The notes: a model not told the origin generated them from the letters alone. 64,000 nucleotides of DNA from Paralichthys olivaceus (GCF_024713975.1 NC_091104.1:9071580-9135579), one strand, 5' to 3'. Positions 1-12,798 are shown, counted from the first letter of the stretch. Made by a program: numbers and translations.

Positions 1-2788
1 CGACTCTAGACAAGATGTTCGATGAGCTGGCTTTCAAGCAGAATGACAGTAAGTGGACTTTATTATGATATGTGACTTAATCTTACAGCTGGTATGATTA
101 CGTTTATTAAGTTATCATTTTATCTGTACGGCCTCAAATATTAGATTTCTCAATATTACAAGGCGTCAGTACGTTTGACACCAAACTTGCAACACTGCAT
201 CTTCAGACTGTCCACAAACCATCCAGCCAGATTTTTAAACACTACTGGAAACAGATACTATAAATTCTCACTAAATAAATTCCCATTTTTAACGAAAATC
301 ATGTCTTGGTAAATCCAATGGGAAAGATATTTTGAAATTTATCGTAATGTCACCTATTGCACTCAATGGAAATACATCCTCTTTAAACATCAGGTTCTCT
401 CTCATAGAGCAATCAAACTGTGAAAATAAATTACAGACACCCGTATACTGTCTAGATATAGTAAAGAAACTGTATCTTGGTAACTTAATTATTACACTTG
501 TAATAGTCAGCAGCCCTGCGGACTGCCTTTAGTCACAGTGAAGTAACATCACTTGCCTTTAGAGTCTAAGATTGTGAGTTTATTGTGGTTGAAACACAAT
601 AACTCTTTTCAACCAAAATACATCTTTAAAAGCTCATTTTCTTCTTCCTCCTCTTTTCTTTCCTGCATCTTCCCGCTATACTTCCTCAAAATGCCCGTCC
701 CCGACGCATTGCTGCTTACAGCTGCTATAATTATCTTGTTACATTTCCCCACAGTTACACGACCAAGAGTTATGAACGTTCACAACAGAAAAGTGCGCCT
801 GGACAAAGCTTGTGGGACCATTGCAGACTGTACGTTTGAGGAGCTCTGTGATAGAGTGAGTCTGTCCGAACCTTTTCAGTCCTGATCATGTTGTAAAACT
901 CTGAATCAATATCGACTTCTAATCCTGAATCTTGGGTCTTTTTTGTTGTGTGTTGCTTTTTCACACTATTTTGCTTGGTTTTATTTGTTTCATCACAGAA
1001 ATCAGGTTTTTCTTACAAAGCTTCAGTGCAGAGCTTCATTGAAGCAACAAAATGAGAATATTCTATTGTCGCTGAAGTTCAGCCTCAAACTATTCGGTGT
1101 CTTTACAAACACATAGACCTCGATCAAATTTACATTCATCATTCACTTTTTTTTTTTTGATTGCCAAGTGTTTCAGTGATTCTCTCATTAATGGCTCTGG
1201 ACGAGCTAATGTTATCCAAAGAAATCAGAATAGACATAAAATGATGAGTTTCTAGTAAACAGACATTATAAAACAAAATGCTGATGATTTAAAGACTCAG
1301 AGAAATGTAAAGTGCTCAGCAACTTAAAGTGATTTCAGATCAGAAGCGCTGCTTTTTGGCTGCTGTGCCGTCCAGTGTCTGAATGTAAATGTTTCAGCCT
1401 TTAGGGGCCAGTGATTACCTTGAGATGTCCAGGCTGTTCGACACCATCTTTATCCGTCACATTCCTCTGCTCACGCTCAACAAAAAAACTCAAGCCAGGC
1501 GGCTCATTACACTCGTGGACGCTCTTTATGACCACAAGGTACGCTGCACTAATTCACTCGCACACACACACACACACAAAAATGTTTTTATTACAATGAG
1601 TCATCTCTGATTTCAGGTGCGGGTGGTAATTCTTGCGGACCACCCTCTGGAGGACATTTTTGTGCACGACGGGGATCGCGGCCACGACGAGAGCCACATT
1701 CTCATGGACGATCTGGGGCTGAAAAGGGTAAGAGCTCTCCTTCTTCTTTTAACCAGCCGAACCAGTTTTTCATTTTGGGTGTGTACATTCTGTCACATTT
1801 TAAAAGGCTATAAAACAATCAGAGTGCAGACTGCTGCCAAGAATGTTCACTCCTGAAACATATTTATTACTTTAATAATATATAAAATATGGGTCAGATC
1901 GTAGAGAGTAACAAACAGAAATACGATGGAGCTTGCATGAGTTGTGACGTTCTCTTGATACAGATTTGAGTCATAGTAACACTGTTTTATTTTTAAACAC
2001 AAATTATGTATCTATGGAAACTGCAGTGTTAAATCATTTCTCTTCAGTGGCACATTAATTTCCTGTTTTCAGTAGAGATGGAAATCACAGATTGATAGGA
2101 TCTCCCAACTCATTTGAACTGCGACATAAGTTTGTTTATTTTTCATTTCAACCATTAAAAAAAACAAAACAGTTATAATTAAATGTTCAGGGATGCCCCC
2201 CCCCCCCGTTGGTGAAGGAGCTGACATGTCGAGCACCAACTTGAAAATCCCCTTCGTTGCATCTCACTCTTTCCCCCTCATTTCCTGTTGACTCTTTCTT
2301 TTAGTCTAATAAAGACATAAATTCCACAAAAGGGATTTTAAGAGGCTGAAATGTTGTTTCTTCAAGATCAACAGAAATCATTAAGATAAAAAATGTTAAA
2401 ATATCAATAAGCAGTAAGAGGAAGGTCTGTGTGAACATGTTAAGATTAAAACCTTAACTCTGATGTCCCTTTAGAAAAGACTTAAGCTCTGAACATGTCT
2501 GTGTGATTCTTCTGTTTAACTGTCTTTTGGTAACTAATGTAAAACTTCTCGTCTGATGCCTTTTTATCTGAAGCAGTGCACATAATAACAAGTACTCCTG
2601 CGTTTCAATGAACTATGGAACGTGTCATTTTGTTTCCCTGGGTTCGACAGGACGAGGCCAGCAGTCTGTCCATCTTCAGCGGAGAGGAGGAGAGATTTGC
2701 CTTCCAGAGGACGGTGTCTCGACTCACAGAGATGCAGACAGAAGAATATTGGCTGGAAGGGGACAGAAGCACAAAATCGCAGGTTTAA
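1..2788 (+). CDS. afg1l: afg1l (LACE1), mitochondrial AFG1-like AAA ATPase, 3' part only
   Basis: Partial gene; exons 1-48 (cut by the window edge), 755-855, 1398-1538, 1617-1727 and 2651-2788 (stop TAA 2786-2788). All joins are GT-AG and in frame. The visible residues follow the C-terminal part of vertebrate AFG1L: DKMFDELAFKQND, then TRPRVMNVHNRKVRLDKACG, CTFEELCDR, PLGASDYLEMSRLFDTIF, LMDDLGLKR and, in the last exon, FQRTVSRLTEMQTEEYW. Known of the family: a mitochondrial inner-membrane AAA ATPase involved in protein quality control and respiratory-complex turnover. The Walker motifs lie upstream of the window, so catalytic competence cannot be judged. It is directly upstream of foxo3 on the same strand, the same arrangement as in human 6q21. 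The conserved C-terminus and clean splice sites argue for a functional gene. Confidence 0.93.
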
Positions 2789-3848
2789 CATTTGGACCGT
2801 GTCACACAAAGTCCACCCTTCATACGCTGTGCTCCTCTGAACACTACTCCTTCTCTTCCAACACAAACCCAGTGCTGAACAGTGTGCGTGCAAATGTTGC
2901 ACCGAAGATATTTATTGATATTTTAAGGCCTTTTATCACTTTAATGCGACATTGCACTTGTTTTAGATGAGCCTCTGGGTGTCATATTGCTTTTATCTCT
3001 GTATCAAACACTGGTCCAACTGTATTTATTTTTATAAATATGAGCGAAGAGGCCGGATGACTTTTGGAAATGGACTTTTATGAAGTTTTAAGTGACATTT
3101 AAATGAACCTCCATTGTGGGTTGTGTTTGACTCTTACACGAGTCTAAGTGGCAGCAGATTGGTCTTAAAGTATTTTAGAGTGTTAATTTCTGATGATTTA
3201 TATGGATGGTGCTTGTGAAATTTCACACGTGTACTGAACAAAAACATTTGCACGATGAAAAGAAACAAAACATGTAAACAAGTGTTTATTTGACCTATTA
3301 TACATTTTTTTCAATGTAAACGTGTTCATAAATGAAACTGATGAGCGTTTAGATGAGGGTGTGTAGCCGATTTACATGAATTTAGTTTGTTTGCTTTACA
3401 AATACAAAGACATGGGGACGTGTGGGATGTGAAAGTGAGGAAAAAAAACTTCAAAGTACTTCTGTGCAAACAGAAGTGTTATTGGTACAGACGAACGGTT
3501 TGGGGTATTTTTTTTTCTTTTATCTCCTGGAACCTGATGTTATTTCTGCTTATTTGAATCATACAATTCAGGAATGTTGAACCTTGAAACCACTTTTACA
3601 CAAACTTCAACCACACATGCAAAAATTAGACTTTATGAGTTTGTCCAAATGTGGATTTTGTTGAACTGAACGTTTGCGTTGTTGCAACATCCTGCAAGAA
3701 TGACAAACAACACCCAGCGGCACTGCAAACTATATCTCATCATTCTTTGGGCTGGATTAATATGTGACTCATATTTATCTCCACGCTAACAAAATATTGA
3801 GTTCTACTAAAAACATAAATTATCTTTTTATTTAACATAAGACTTACG
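2789..3848 (+). other. afg1l 3'UTR and AT-rich intergenic DNA
   Basis: This AT-rich stretch follows the afg1l stop codon. The first part is presumably 3'UTR, but I see no AATAAA hexamer close to the stop, so its end cannot be placed. There is no ORF of coding character. Confidence 0.5.
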
Positions 3849-4440
3849 TATAAAACTGTCCCATTTAAATGTGTTTTGTTTTGCATTGCTCTCACCCTAA
3901 TTTACAGGCTACCATATTAATTTAACAAAATGTTACTGAGGTCATTTCCTTTTTAGAGGAAGATTAAAGTACTTTTGGACGCTATGACCTTTTAATTTGA
4001 CAACTTTTGGGACAACTAATGAATAATTACACAGAGGATTTATTTTTGGTCGTCTCATCAAACATTTAATGGGCTCAGTATTTTTAAATCCCTGGTTTCT
4101 CTTTGGTTTTATATAAAGTGAAATGATTCCCCACTATACAAAAATATAGAGTACTACTAATCATCGTGATCTAGTTGTTTTTTTTAACTTCATCATTTAG
4201 TATAAAACTGTCACATTTAAATATGTTGTATTTTTGTATGTATGTATTTTGGAGCTCATATCCTTTTTTAAAGTACATTTTATAGCACTTTTAGACGCTT
4301 TTACTTTTTAATTTCACAACTTTTGGGACAACTAATGAATAATTACACAGAGGGTTTATTTCTGCTCATGTCATCAAACATTGAATGGGCTCAGTAGTTT
4401 TATTTTTTTTTTTTGAAATCCCTGGTTTTGCTTCCATCCA
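3849..4440. repeat. Degenerate tandem duplication of about 260 bp (two copies)
   Basis: Copy A is about 3849-4105 and copy B about 4201-4440. Shared landmarks in the same order are TATAAAACTGTC (3849 and 4201), an ACTTTTGGACGCT / ACTTTTAGACGCT block, CAACTTTTGGGACAACTAAT (4001 and 4317), a run through ATTACACAGAG, CATCAAACATT(T/G)AATGGGCTCAGTA and AAATCCCTGGTTT. Indels make the offset vary from 352 down to about 316 bases. I do not recognise a repeat family. It lies between afg1l and the foxo3 5' region. Confidence 0.75.
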
Positions 4441-5387
4441 GACTTATGGAGTAATGACGCACAGAAATCTCCAGGTGAGTTGTGCCACTGTTTCTTTATC
4501 CCTTCTGTTATATTTATTCTCAGGGATATTTGTGCAGAGGCTTCAGTGTCTGTGTGTGGGTGAAGGAGTGAGGAGGTGATGTCACTGCTGAGCAGGACGT
4601 GTCCACACTGTCTCTTTAATTTCAGCTCAGTCCAGGGGGCAGGATCCTGCTTCTTTTTTCTCCTGGAGTCGAAGCGTTTGCACCACAGCAGCAGCAGCAG
4701 CAGATTGAATGAGGCGTCCCTGAAGGCTGCTTGTCCACACGGAGGACACCGAGCTGGCCTCTCCGAGATGCCACAATGCATCTGTGCGTTTTGAGCTCCT
4801 GAGCGATGCGGATAGCCTCCTCTCCACACGTCCCGTTTTGGATGTGTGTCTTCTGTTTTTTTTGCAAAGGAAGCTGCGGGGCCTTGAGGAGCCAATCTCC
4901 GCCTTGATCGTATCTGGACAGCAGGCGACTGGCAGCCCTCCGCACGGATGATAAAAGAACTTGGGAAAGGAAATAGTCAAGATGGCAGCTGTGCACGGAG
5001 TGATAACGCTGATGTGGAGGCATTAGATGAAGTCATTTTCATTTTCTTGCAGTGCGCACGTCGCAGGATCGCGAGTCTGCAGGACGCGGGGCAAACGTCG
5101 TCTTGACTCTCCGCTGACTTCCTATCGCTTCTCTCCACATTTTGCCAAATTGCAGCGCGTGTTGTCGAGGGTGTGGGCTGCAGGAGGACAGCCGATGTTT
5201 TAGTTCATGCTCCGTGCTGCAGATTGACGCCTTGCAGGAGGACGGACAGACGGACACGTGCTGGGCTGCAGCCTGGACATTTGCACCGTAAATGAATCTG
5301 CCGCTGAATCCTGCACACAACATTGATGGAATGCGACCTGAGTGATTTTATTCCCCTTTGTGCGAGAAGCGAGAATTTGCGATCGAC
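4441..5387 (+). promoter_or_regulatory. foxo3 5'UTR and promoter region
   Basis: This is the sequence upstream of the foxo3 start codon. CG dinucleotides become denser towards 5050-5387 and continue into exon 1, as expected for a CpG-rich promoter and 5'UTR. No TATA box or transcription start can be fixed by eye. Open frames here, mainly on the minus strand, lack protein-like composition and are treated as chance. Confidence 0.5.
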
Positions 5388-5930
5388 ATGGCTGAGGCGT
5401 TCATCGGCAACGAGCCTCCGCTGAACGTCGAGATCGACCCGGATTTCGAGCCCCAGAAACGGCCACGGTCCTGCACCTGGCCCCTGCCCCGTCCGGAGTC
5501 CGGTGCGGGCAAGTCCGGGACCAATGACACTGACGTAATCCCCGAAGAGGAGGATGATGACGGGGAGAGCGGCGCTGCAGAGACAGCCAGCGGTGGTGAT
5601 GTGAAACCCCGGGAGGCGAGCGGCGGCAGCTCCATCTCGCAGCCCGTGGAAGTCCAGCGCGGCCCCCGCACGGAGGAGGCGGCGGACGGCTCGCCTTCCT
5701 CCGCGCAGACCCACGCCGCGGCCCCGGGGGGCTCTGCCTCCCAGCAGCTGAGGAAGTCCTCCGCCCGCAGGAACGCCTGGGGCAACTACTCCTATGCAGA
5801 CCTCATTACCCAAGCCATCGAGAGCTCCCCGGAGAACAGGCTGACCTTGTCCCAAATCTACGACTGGATGGTGAGGTCTGTGCCATATTTCAAGGACAAA
5901 GGCGACAGCAACAGCTCTGCGGGCTGGAAG
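5388..5930 (+). CDS. foxo3: foxo3 coding exon 1 (AKT site 1, first part of forkhead domain)
   Basis: It encodes residues 1-181. After the T30 phosphorylation motif comes an acidic, low-complexity linker ([10 protein letters not shown]; residues about 40-120) that differs from mammals. The forkhead then begins at [16 protein letters not shown], and helices 1 and 2 lie in [20 protein letters not shown]. The exon ends GGC TGG AAG before GTGAGC. Composition is strongly GC-rich. Confidence 0.96.
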
Positions 5931-8900
5931 GTGAGCGCAGACACGCTGCTGCTGCTGTCATCATGACAAAGACCATGTTGTGGTCGTGTAGAAACACACA
6001 ATGCCCACGGCTGTAGTTCATGTAGAGACGCGGGAGGCGGGTACAAACACTGTGTTATTTGCAGACACCACCACATTTTGTTTTCAGCATCAGTTTCAGA
6101 CATATTTGCTTTGTCAACAGGGGGGGGGGGGCTGTTCAGGAGTGTGTCTGCAACATGCTCACAGGGTTAAATGACTTGTGATCCAAGCTGCTGTCACAAT
6201 ATATGGTTGTAATGGGATGTGCATCAAATTACACACAAAAGAATCAGAGCTGCACACCGATCCCTTACAAACAAGGTGGTGGGTCTGAAACTCCAGACTC
6301 CAAACACAGGCCATGCAAAGTTGATTTCACTTTCAAACTGGTCACACTGCAGCACGGGGCACTTCTTACAAGCTTCCACTGGGCCCTGCCTGCTTCTGTT
6401 TGATTTTAAGGATTAGTACAGGCCTGGAAAACCAATTCATCTGTCATGGAATCAAGTCTGATGAAAGCTTTGAGCTTTGCAGGATTTAGATTGGAGGGGA
6501 GGGGGGTTAGAAAAACTCTGGAAATAGGTTTGTAATCCCGCACAACTGCATAACTGTGCATGTGGGATGCAGGCCAATTCCAGGGAGTTTCTTGAGGAAG
6601 GAATTACAATAACGGTCAAGATTAGTTTTTTTGGAAACCTCATCAAATTGCTGTGACGTGATGGGAATTGGAATTTTAAAAAACAAAGTAATCCGTGTGA
6701 GAGACAAATTGATGCTAATAACCGAATAATCTGCACAGAATCAGCTGGATTGTTGTTACTCTAGATTAGTGGCTGCTCCACCACATGCATCCATGAGGCT
6801 GCAGACTGACGGTGGTTTGCAGAGGAGAGGGTTAAATGTTGAGGGTTCCTGAAGAGCTGACATCAGCATTTCCTGGGAGAAGCTCTGAAGCAGTTTGAGA
6901 TCCAGGCATCGGTTAAAGGTTGGTCATCTGGGGAAAGAATGTCCTCAGACAGTGAATCCAGAGCTGTCACACGTCTCATTCCATTACAGGACAACAACGT
7001 TCAGTGACCAGCTTCATCTGCAGCTCAGGAGGTTATGCCCCCCCCTCAGTGTTGTGAATCCAAACTCAATCTGCAGCTTCCTATATGGACGGGCAGCCAG
7101 CAGCTCAGGCCTGCTGTGCAAGTGCCACACTGTCTTTTTCATGTGGCCCGGGCACGAGGATCAATCAGCTGACTATAAATTATGTAGGTCAATGTGTAGC
7201 AGTGTGAGAGAAGCTCAGTGTTTCTCTTTGGATCGGGCTCTGGCTAAACTGGCATTGCTCCAGTCCCCGCTCAGAATGAGGCATTGCTCAAAGGGTGCTG
7301 CAGCACTGCTGTGACTGCGTGGGGGAGGGGACGGCAGGAGTTCTGCTCTTTGTGATTTATCTTTTTTTTTTTTTTTTTTTTAAATGTCGTTTGGCTCATA
7401 CTGTACGTACCTGAGAAGCATTCTGGGAAATTTTCTTCAGCTCAGTAGATGCAATTATGTCCACTGGCTATTTCTTTTAAGGAGGACCTTCTACACAGTC
7501 GTTCTAAAAAACAGAAATGATTAGGAACGTTGTGGGTTACACACAAATTCCACAACACTGTATAATATTTTGCAATTAAAGCACCAATTTTGCAGTTTAT
7601 TGTTATTAATTCAAATTCAGCAGCATTGTGATAAAAATCATCATTGTGAGCAAGTTTTTGTTGCATAAATGAGAACCGCATAAAATTCCTCTGTCGTTTC
7701 TGAAGTTATATATTGGGATGTTGCACTGAACCGTGTTATATTGTTAAAGGTGTAACGACTATTTCATCCATCTGTTGGAATGCAGTACAATCCAATACAG
7801 CTACACCACAATTCATGGCCCCATAAATAACGTCAGAGTTCAATCAAAGCCTCTCTGGCAGCCTCGGCCAAAACTGAAGTGTCAACACGGGTTTATTTAT
7901 TTATTGCAGGGCGGTTGTGTTGGATTGCATGAGACTGAGCAGGACAGGTGTTGCTCTTATTGTGTTCACTCTCTGTACAGGATCATTATCATGTTGCACT
8001 GTTTGACTTGTGTCTTTTAGCCTTTATACGCTACAGCTGTTCAGGCCAGTTGACGGAGGTGATATCGAATGTCTTGCTTGTTTACGGTTTAAGATGTTTT
8101 TTAAGAAATACATATGTAAATGGGATTTTTATACTGCGAGTGTGTACAGAATAGGTCAAAAATGCATTGGTGGGTTTTCACCAAACTTGGTGGGCTTATA
8201 ACTTGGGAGTGTATCTCCCGATGTTTAAGTTTTGTAGCTGATCAGTCAAAGGTCAAACTCAAGGTCAACGGAAATATGGTTCCACAATGACAATAGTTGA
8301 ATTGATTTTTGCAACCAGTAATAATTGTAATACAAGCTACAGGTTATTTAGATTAAACAATCACTTGTCATCATATGGTATAAATTATGTCTTTCTCTCA
8401 ATTATTGGTTCCATCTAATGAGATTTCAGATTAAGATGTTGTAAAATTGGAAAACAGCACTGGTATTGTATCAGTGTTAATAATAAGACCACCAAATATA
8501 TAATTAATATTGACCGATTAATTGTTTAATCTATAAAATGTAAGAAAATAGTGAAGCGATGTTCGTCCCAGTTTCCCAGAGTCAAAAGTAATGGTGTTAA
8601 AAGCATACAGGCTGCATGTTCTGACTATTCTCAAATATATTCATTGTAGTGAAATTGTCCAACATAACAGAAACAAGTCCAGGTGGCCTGGATGTTTCCT
8701 CAGCAAGTGTTGAACGTGGCCTAACTGCAGCAGCAGCTTGGGTGTTCCTTTTCAGATGGAAGGAATTAGAGCAGATTTTCAGCCAAATTCAGAAAGTGAG
8801 AAAAAAATAAAAAGTTCTATTATTCCCCAAGACTCTTTATCAACCTTTGGAAGAAGTGAAAATACAAAAAAAAATTCACATGTCTTGTCGTCAGGTAATG

Positions 8901-11749
8901 GCAAAAGGAAAATGAAGGAAATTAAAACCAAACAAGCAAAGAGTTGCTTCTCTCTGTGTTTTATTAACCACTGCACTGCTGGGACATTCTCTGGATCAAA
9001 CAGATTTACCTCTTCAGCAGGAACTAATGGATTCGGGTTGGACGGTGCTGTGTGAGTCTGGAAGTATAAATACTGACATTTATAAAAACAAACAATATTA
9101 AAGTATACCCTTTAAAGTGTGTAATCTAGCCTACATGATATATCACAGCAGTTAATTCTGAAAGACTGATACAAGCCAGCAGCCTTTTCAGCTTAATAAT
9201 TGAAACACAGAAAGAAAAGAGCAACGAGGCACCTGAGATTTATTTTTGAGTCACATGTGTTTTGTTGTAAGTGACTTAATCCTTTAATTGGCTTTAAGCG
9301 AGGGCTTTACTGTAAGTTAAATGTCAGTGGATCATTCCACTGACTCATTATATTCAGAGGAAAACTGTGGCCAATGCTCATTTGTGATCATTCGATCATC
9401 ACAAAGCTGGAGAGCAGCTGCCTCCACCGCTGCAGGTCCATATTGTTAGTGCAGACTTGTGTCACTGTAGTTTGTATGTGCTGAGCCTGGTTTGAAATTG
9501 ATTAGTTTAATCCTCTGAGAGATGGATTTAAATAGGACCTCAGTTTACTCAAGTTAATTCAAGTTTAAGAGAATTATGCTGGATCCTCTCCCAATGAACT
9601 TGGCCTCTGGGCTGCAGAAAATCACTGCAGAGTTTCTCCTTACTTACTGCTGTGGGTCTTAGTGCGGGTCAGCCGTGCAGACTCCAGCTGTTTAATTTTG
9701 TACATGGTGGGGGAAACATCTCCGAGGAAATCCTGCAGACCTTCTTGAGCAGCCAAAATGGGTCACAGAAAGAAATAATTTAAAAAAGCGGTATCTTGGA
9801 CAAGGATGCAATATTAGAATTGTTCACACTACCTGGGTTCTCATTGTTGGTTAGTTTAAAAAAAAAAAACTACAATTTTCTATGGTGAGAGGAGGTAAGG
9901 ACGCTTGAATCACTGAATGTTCAGCACTGCTTGTCAATAGTCTTTATTTTCTACCTTCAGTGGAACCAAAAAACAGCTTATTATTTGTGTGATGCAAATC
10001 TGCTTACACACAGTATTTCTCAAAGGAATAATATACACACAAAATTAGGTAGTAAAAGTTTAAATATCCACTTAAATAAAGTTGGGGGCTTGTAGTGTGG
10101 GTTCCAAAGGTACTAGATCTTCGGATTCCTCCTTTGCAAACTGCCACATCTTTCATTGGAATAAAAAATGTGTTGCCTACAAGCTGCCGCCTGGATGATG
10201 TCATCAAGGTGTGGCTCCAAAACCACAGACACATTTATTGAACTGTTTTACAGGATAAGCAGAGTGAGTGAGCGAGCAGAGTGTTTTTCCTCATTACTAA
10301 TAAACTTGTCTGTAAAATCTGTGCAGTTTCTCTTTGAAACCATTGGTTCTCTGTACCATGTTGTCTAAGGTAGTTCACATGCTTTTACATGTATTTTAAT
10401 CATTCACGTAATTGTGTTTATCCGTTTTATTTCAGAATTCCATCCGACACAATCTGTCCCTCCACAGCCGTTTTGTCAAAGTCCAGAATGAAGGAACAGG
10501 GAAAAGTTCCTGGTGGATGGTCAACCCAGAGGGTGGGAAAGGAGGCAAAGCTCCTCGTCGACGGGCTGTATCGATGGACAACAGCAAGTACATCAAAGGA
10601 GCTCGAGGACGTGCCACCAAGAAGAAGGCCTCACTTCAAGCCGCTCAAGATGGCAGCTCTGAGAGCTCCTCAAGCCTCTCCAAATGGACAGGAAGTCCAA
10701 CTTCCCGCAGCAGTGATGAGCTAGACGCCTGGACAGACTTCCGTTCCCGGACAAATTCTAACGCCAGCACACTCAGCGGTCGTCTGTCCCCGATCCTGGC
10801 CAACCTGGAGCTGGACGAGGTGCCTGATGATGACTCCCCCCTCTCCCCAATGCTGTACTCTAGTCCCAGCAGCATGTCTCCGTCAACAGGGCCCACAGGG
10901 CTCTCTGACCTGGCAGGTACCATGAACCTCAATGATGGACTCTCTGACAACCTGATGGACGACCTTTTAGACAATATTAGCTTGACAGCATCCCAGCAGC
11001 CTCCTCCTGGAGAGGAGGACAACGGAGCAAACGGTCAGGGGAGCTCACTGTTTACCTTCAGCTGCTCAGGAAGCAGTCTGGGGAGCCCCTCTGGCAGCTT
11101 CGGTTCGAACCCTCTTTTCAGTCCTCCGTCCATCACAAGCCTGCGCCAGTCACCCATGCAGACCATTCAGGAGAACAAGCAGACCAACTTCTCCTGCATC
11201 TCGCACTTTAGCGACCATCAGACCCTGCAGGATCTGCTCAGTCTGGACTCCCACAGCCACAGCAATGTCATGCTCACCCAGTCCGACCCGCTGATGTCGC
11301 AGGCCAGCACCGCCATCGCTCTGCAAAACTCTCGTCGAAATGCCATGCTGCTGCGCAAAGACCACGTGTTGGTGAACCCCGCCAGCGCAGGTCAGGGTCA
11401 AAGCTCATCAGTGCCTGGTTGGCAAGCTGGCTTGTCAACCTCTGACAGCGATGCCAGTCACCCTATTGCCAAGCAGCCACACCTGAGGTCACCCAGCAAG
11501 AACGCCTCTATGCAGCTCGGCTCTGGTTTGTCCGGCCAGGACCGTTTTCCTGCCGATCTGGACCTGGACGTGTTCAATGGCAGCCTGGAGTGTGACATGG
11601 ACTCCATCATCCGCAATGAGTTGATGGATGCAGATTGCCTGGACCTCAGCTTCGACTCTTGCCTCACTTCCGCCCAGAACGCCAATAGGAATTCAGGAAG
11701 CTTTTCAAGCTCAAAACAGACCTCCCCTCAAAGCTGGGTCCCAAGCTGA
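5388..11749 (+). CDS. foxo3: foxo3, forkhead box O3 transcription factor
   Basis: Two coding exons, 5388-5930 (181 codons) and 10436-11749 (437 codons plus TGA), joined by a phase-0 GT-AG intron of 4505 bases; 618 aa against about 670 in mammals. The start is the first ATG giving [20 protein letters not shown]. The three AKT-type sites of FOXO proteins are present: T30 in [10 protein letters not shown]227 in RRRAVSMDN and S289 in FRSRTNS. The forkhead domain runs about residues 129-215 and is split by the intron between GWK and [10 protein letters not shown], the usual FOXO position. A C-terminal activation segment ([20 protein letters not shown]) and the terminus [14 protein letters not shown] are conserved. 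Known role: nuclear activator of stress-resistance, cell-cycle-arrest and apoptosis genes, excluded from the nucleus after AKT phosphorylation. Teleosts carry two foxo3 copies; I cannot say whether this is the a or b copy. Confidence 0.97.
8160..8290. repeat. Fragment resembling a teleost interspersed repeat
   Basis: The stretch has the pattern TTTTCACCAAACTTGGTGGG ... GATCAGTCAAAGGTCAAACTCAAGGTCA, typical of a dispersed noncoding repeat common in fish genomes. Other pieces with the same phrasing occur near 20200, 26300, 30730 and 40880. I cannot name the family; the call rests on remembered patterns. Confidence 0.45.
9160..9700. promoter_or_regulatory. Candidate intronic regulatory element in foxo3
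   Basis: The segment is unlike the AT-rich intron around it. It contains two inverted repeats: GTCAGTGG/CCACTGAC at 9323-9344 with a 6-base spacer, and TTTGTGAT/ATCACAAA at 9381-9405 with a 9-base spacer. TAAT-type homeodomain cores are frequent. This is inference from sequence texture only; no conservation could be tested. Confidence 0.25.
10436..11749 (+). CDS. foxo3: foxo3 coding exon 2 (forkhead recognition helix to C-terminus)
   Basis: It encodes residues 182-618. It opens with [20 protein letters not shown], the DNA-recognition helix, followed by the winged loop and the basic nuclear-localisation stretch [11 protein letters not shown] containing AKT site S227. The third AKT site and Ser/Thr cluster ([10 protein letters not shown], from residue 284) come next. 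The [15 protein letters not shown] segment, the [20 protein letters not shown] block and the C-terminal activation domain follow. The stop is TGA 11747-11749. Confidence 0.97.
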   Translation, partial: NSIRHNLSLHSRFVKVQNEGTGKSSWWMVNPEGGKGGKAPRRRAVSMDNSKYIKGARGRATKKKASLQAAQDGSSESSSSLSKWTGSPTSRSSDELDAWTDFRSRTNSNASTLSGRLSPILANLELDEVPDDDSPLSPMLYSSPSSMSPSTGPTGLSDLAGTMNLNDGLSDNLMDDLLDNISLTASQQPPPGEEDNGANGQGSSLFTFSCSGSSLGSPSGSFGSNPLFSPPSITSLRQSPMQTIQENKQTNFSCISHFSDHQTLQDLLSLDSHSHSNVMLTQSDPLMSQASTAIALQNSRRNAMLLRKDHVLVNPASAGQGQSSSVPGWQAGLSTSDSDASHPIAKQPHLRSPSKNASMQLGSGLSGQDRFPADLDLDVFNGSLECDMDSIIRNELMDADCLDLSFDSCLTSAQNANRNSGSFSSSKQTSPQSWVPS

Positions 11750-12178
11750 GAGGCTCTGTCGGAGCATGATTTAAAAAAGAAAAGAAAAAAAGTGGCGGAA
11801 ATGTAAATTGGGTTTCATTGTCCTGAATTGTGGAACTAGAGGGAATGAAGTGTGTAAAAGTGTATTCATGTAGTATTTTTTTCCATTGTTTTTAATGTGA
11901 GGCATTAAGTTCGATACTGTATTTTAAGTGTCTGAGACACATAATGGTGTCTACACAGCGGAGAAAAAAAATTCTTTAAAAAGATCAAAACCTGGGCGGT
12001 GTGAACAACAGCACTGACTTCTAGTACAGGACATTTTGTTAAAACTATATGAAAAGCATCAACTCATGTTAGTCTCAGGGAATCACGCATATCACAAAGT
12101 GATACATGATGAAGATGAATTCTGTTTCCACCCTGCTTTTCTCCCTTTTCACACCCTTTCGTACCTAAACCAACATTT

Positions 12179-12186
12179 TTGCCAAA
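12179..12186 (+). promoter_or_regulatory. miR-182-type target site 1 in foxo3 3'UTR
   Basis: TTGCCAAA is a perfect 8-mer complement of the miR-182 seed (UUGGCAA plus the terminal A). FOXO3 is a known miR-182 target in mammals. An 8-mer alone can occur by chance. Confidence 0.45.
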
Positions 12187-12798
12187 CCAGCTGTCAGCCT
12201 GTTGTTGGCTGACGGCCTGTTTACAGAATGAGAATGTTGCATCATTACGTTCCAGTGGAGGATACTTGACAAGCTTTTGTTTTTATTTTAATGTTTCTTT
12301 GAGAGACGTAGCCTAAATGGACTAAAAGATTTAAAACAAATGCTTTTTTTTCCCCCCATTGATGCACCGAGTCATGCACCAAATATCAGTCTGTAGAGGT
12401 TAATATGTTATCAAGATGTGAACTGATCTACATTGTGTGGTTATTGTATGTAATGTTTTCCTTTCATTTAGCGAATTTGACCCTGTGAGTTTAGTGACAT
12501 TACTGTGAATTCTGTTCCTTCAGAAGAGGTTCATTACTGACGTCTTGATGATATGGTGTTTTCTGCTGCAGATCCCTTTCACCATCTTCCCCGCTCGTCC
12601 TCCTCTTCCTCCTCTTCCTCGTACTGCAATATCGGAGGTCCCGTCCGTGTAGAGTTTAGGACGGAGATAAGGACATGATTTAGCTCTAGTTGACACCATT
12701 TACATTAGCATTTAGGAATATCTGGATTCAAATAACTGCACTCCACAGCACTCGACTACAATATCTTGGTGTTTGAATTTGAAGTTCTTGGTGCTATA

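Larger units (their letters stand above)
5931..10435 (+). other. foxo3 intron 1
   Basis: The intron starts GTGAGC and ends TTATTTCAG. It holds a poly-G run (6121-6130), a poly-T run (about 7362-7381) and a fragment resembling a teleost interspersed repeat near 8160-8290. The segment about 9160-9700 has balanced composition and two inverted repeats and could be a regulatory element. The longest open frames (105-139 codons, at 6895 and 8738) have no recognisable homology and are treated as chance. Confidence 0.8.

Noticed and set aside
4374..5023. Long minus-strand open frames of 117-173 codons upstream of foxo3
   Set aside because: They overlap each other in different frames, have low-complexity Cys/Ser runs and no recognisable domain; expected by chance in CG-rich promoter DNA.
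5205..5855. 216-codon minus-strand frame opposite foxo3 exon 1
   Set aside because: It is the antisense shadow of GC-rich coding sequence; no homology or splice context.
6895..7314. 139-codon plus-strand frame in foxo3 intron 1
   Set aside because: No recognisable family, no Kozak support, and codon content looks random.
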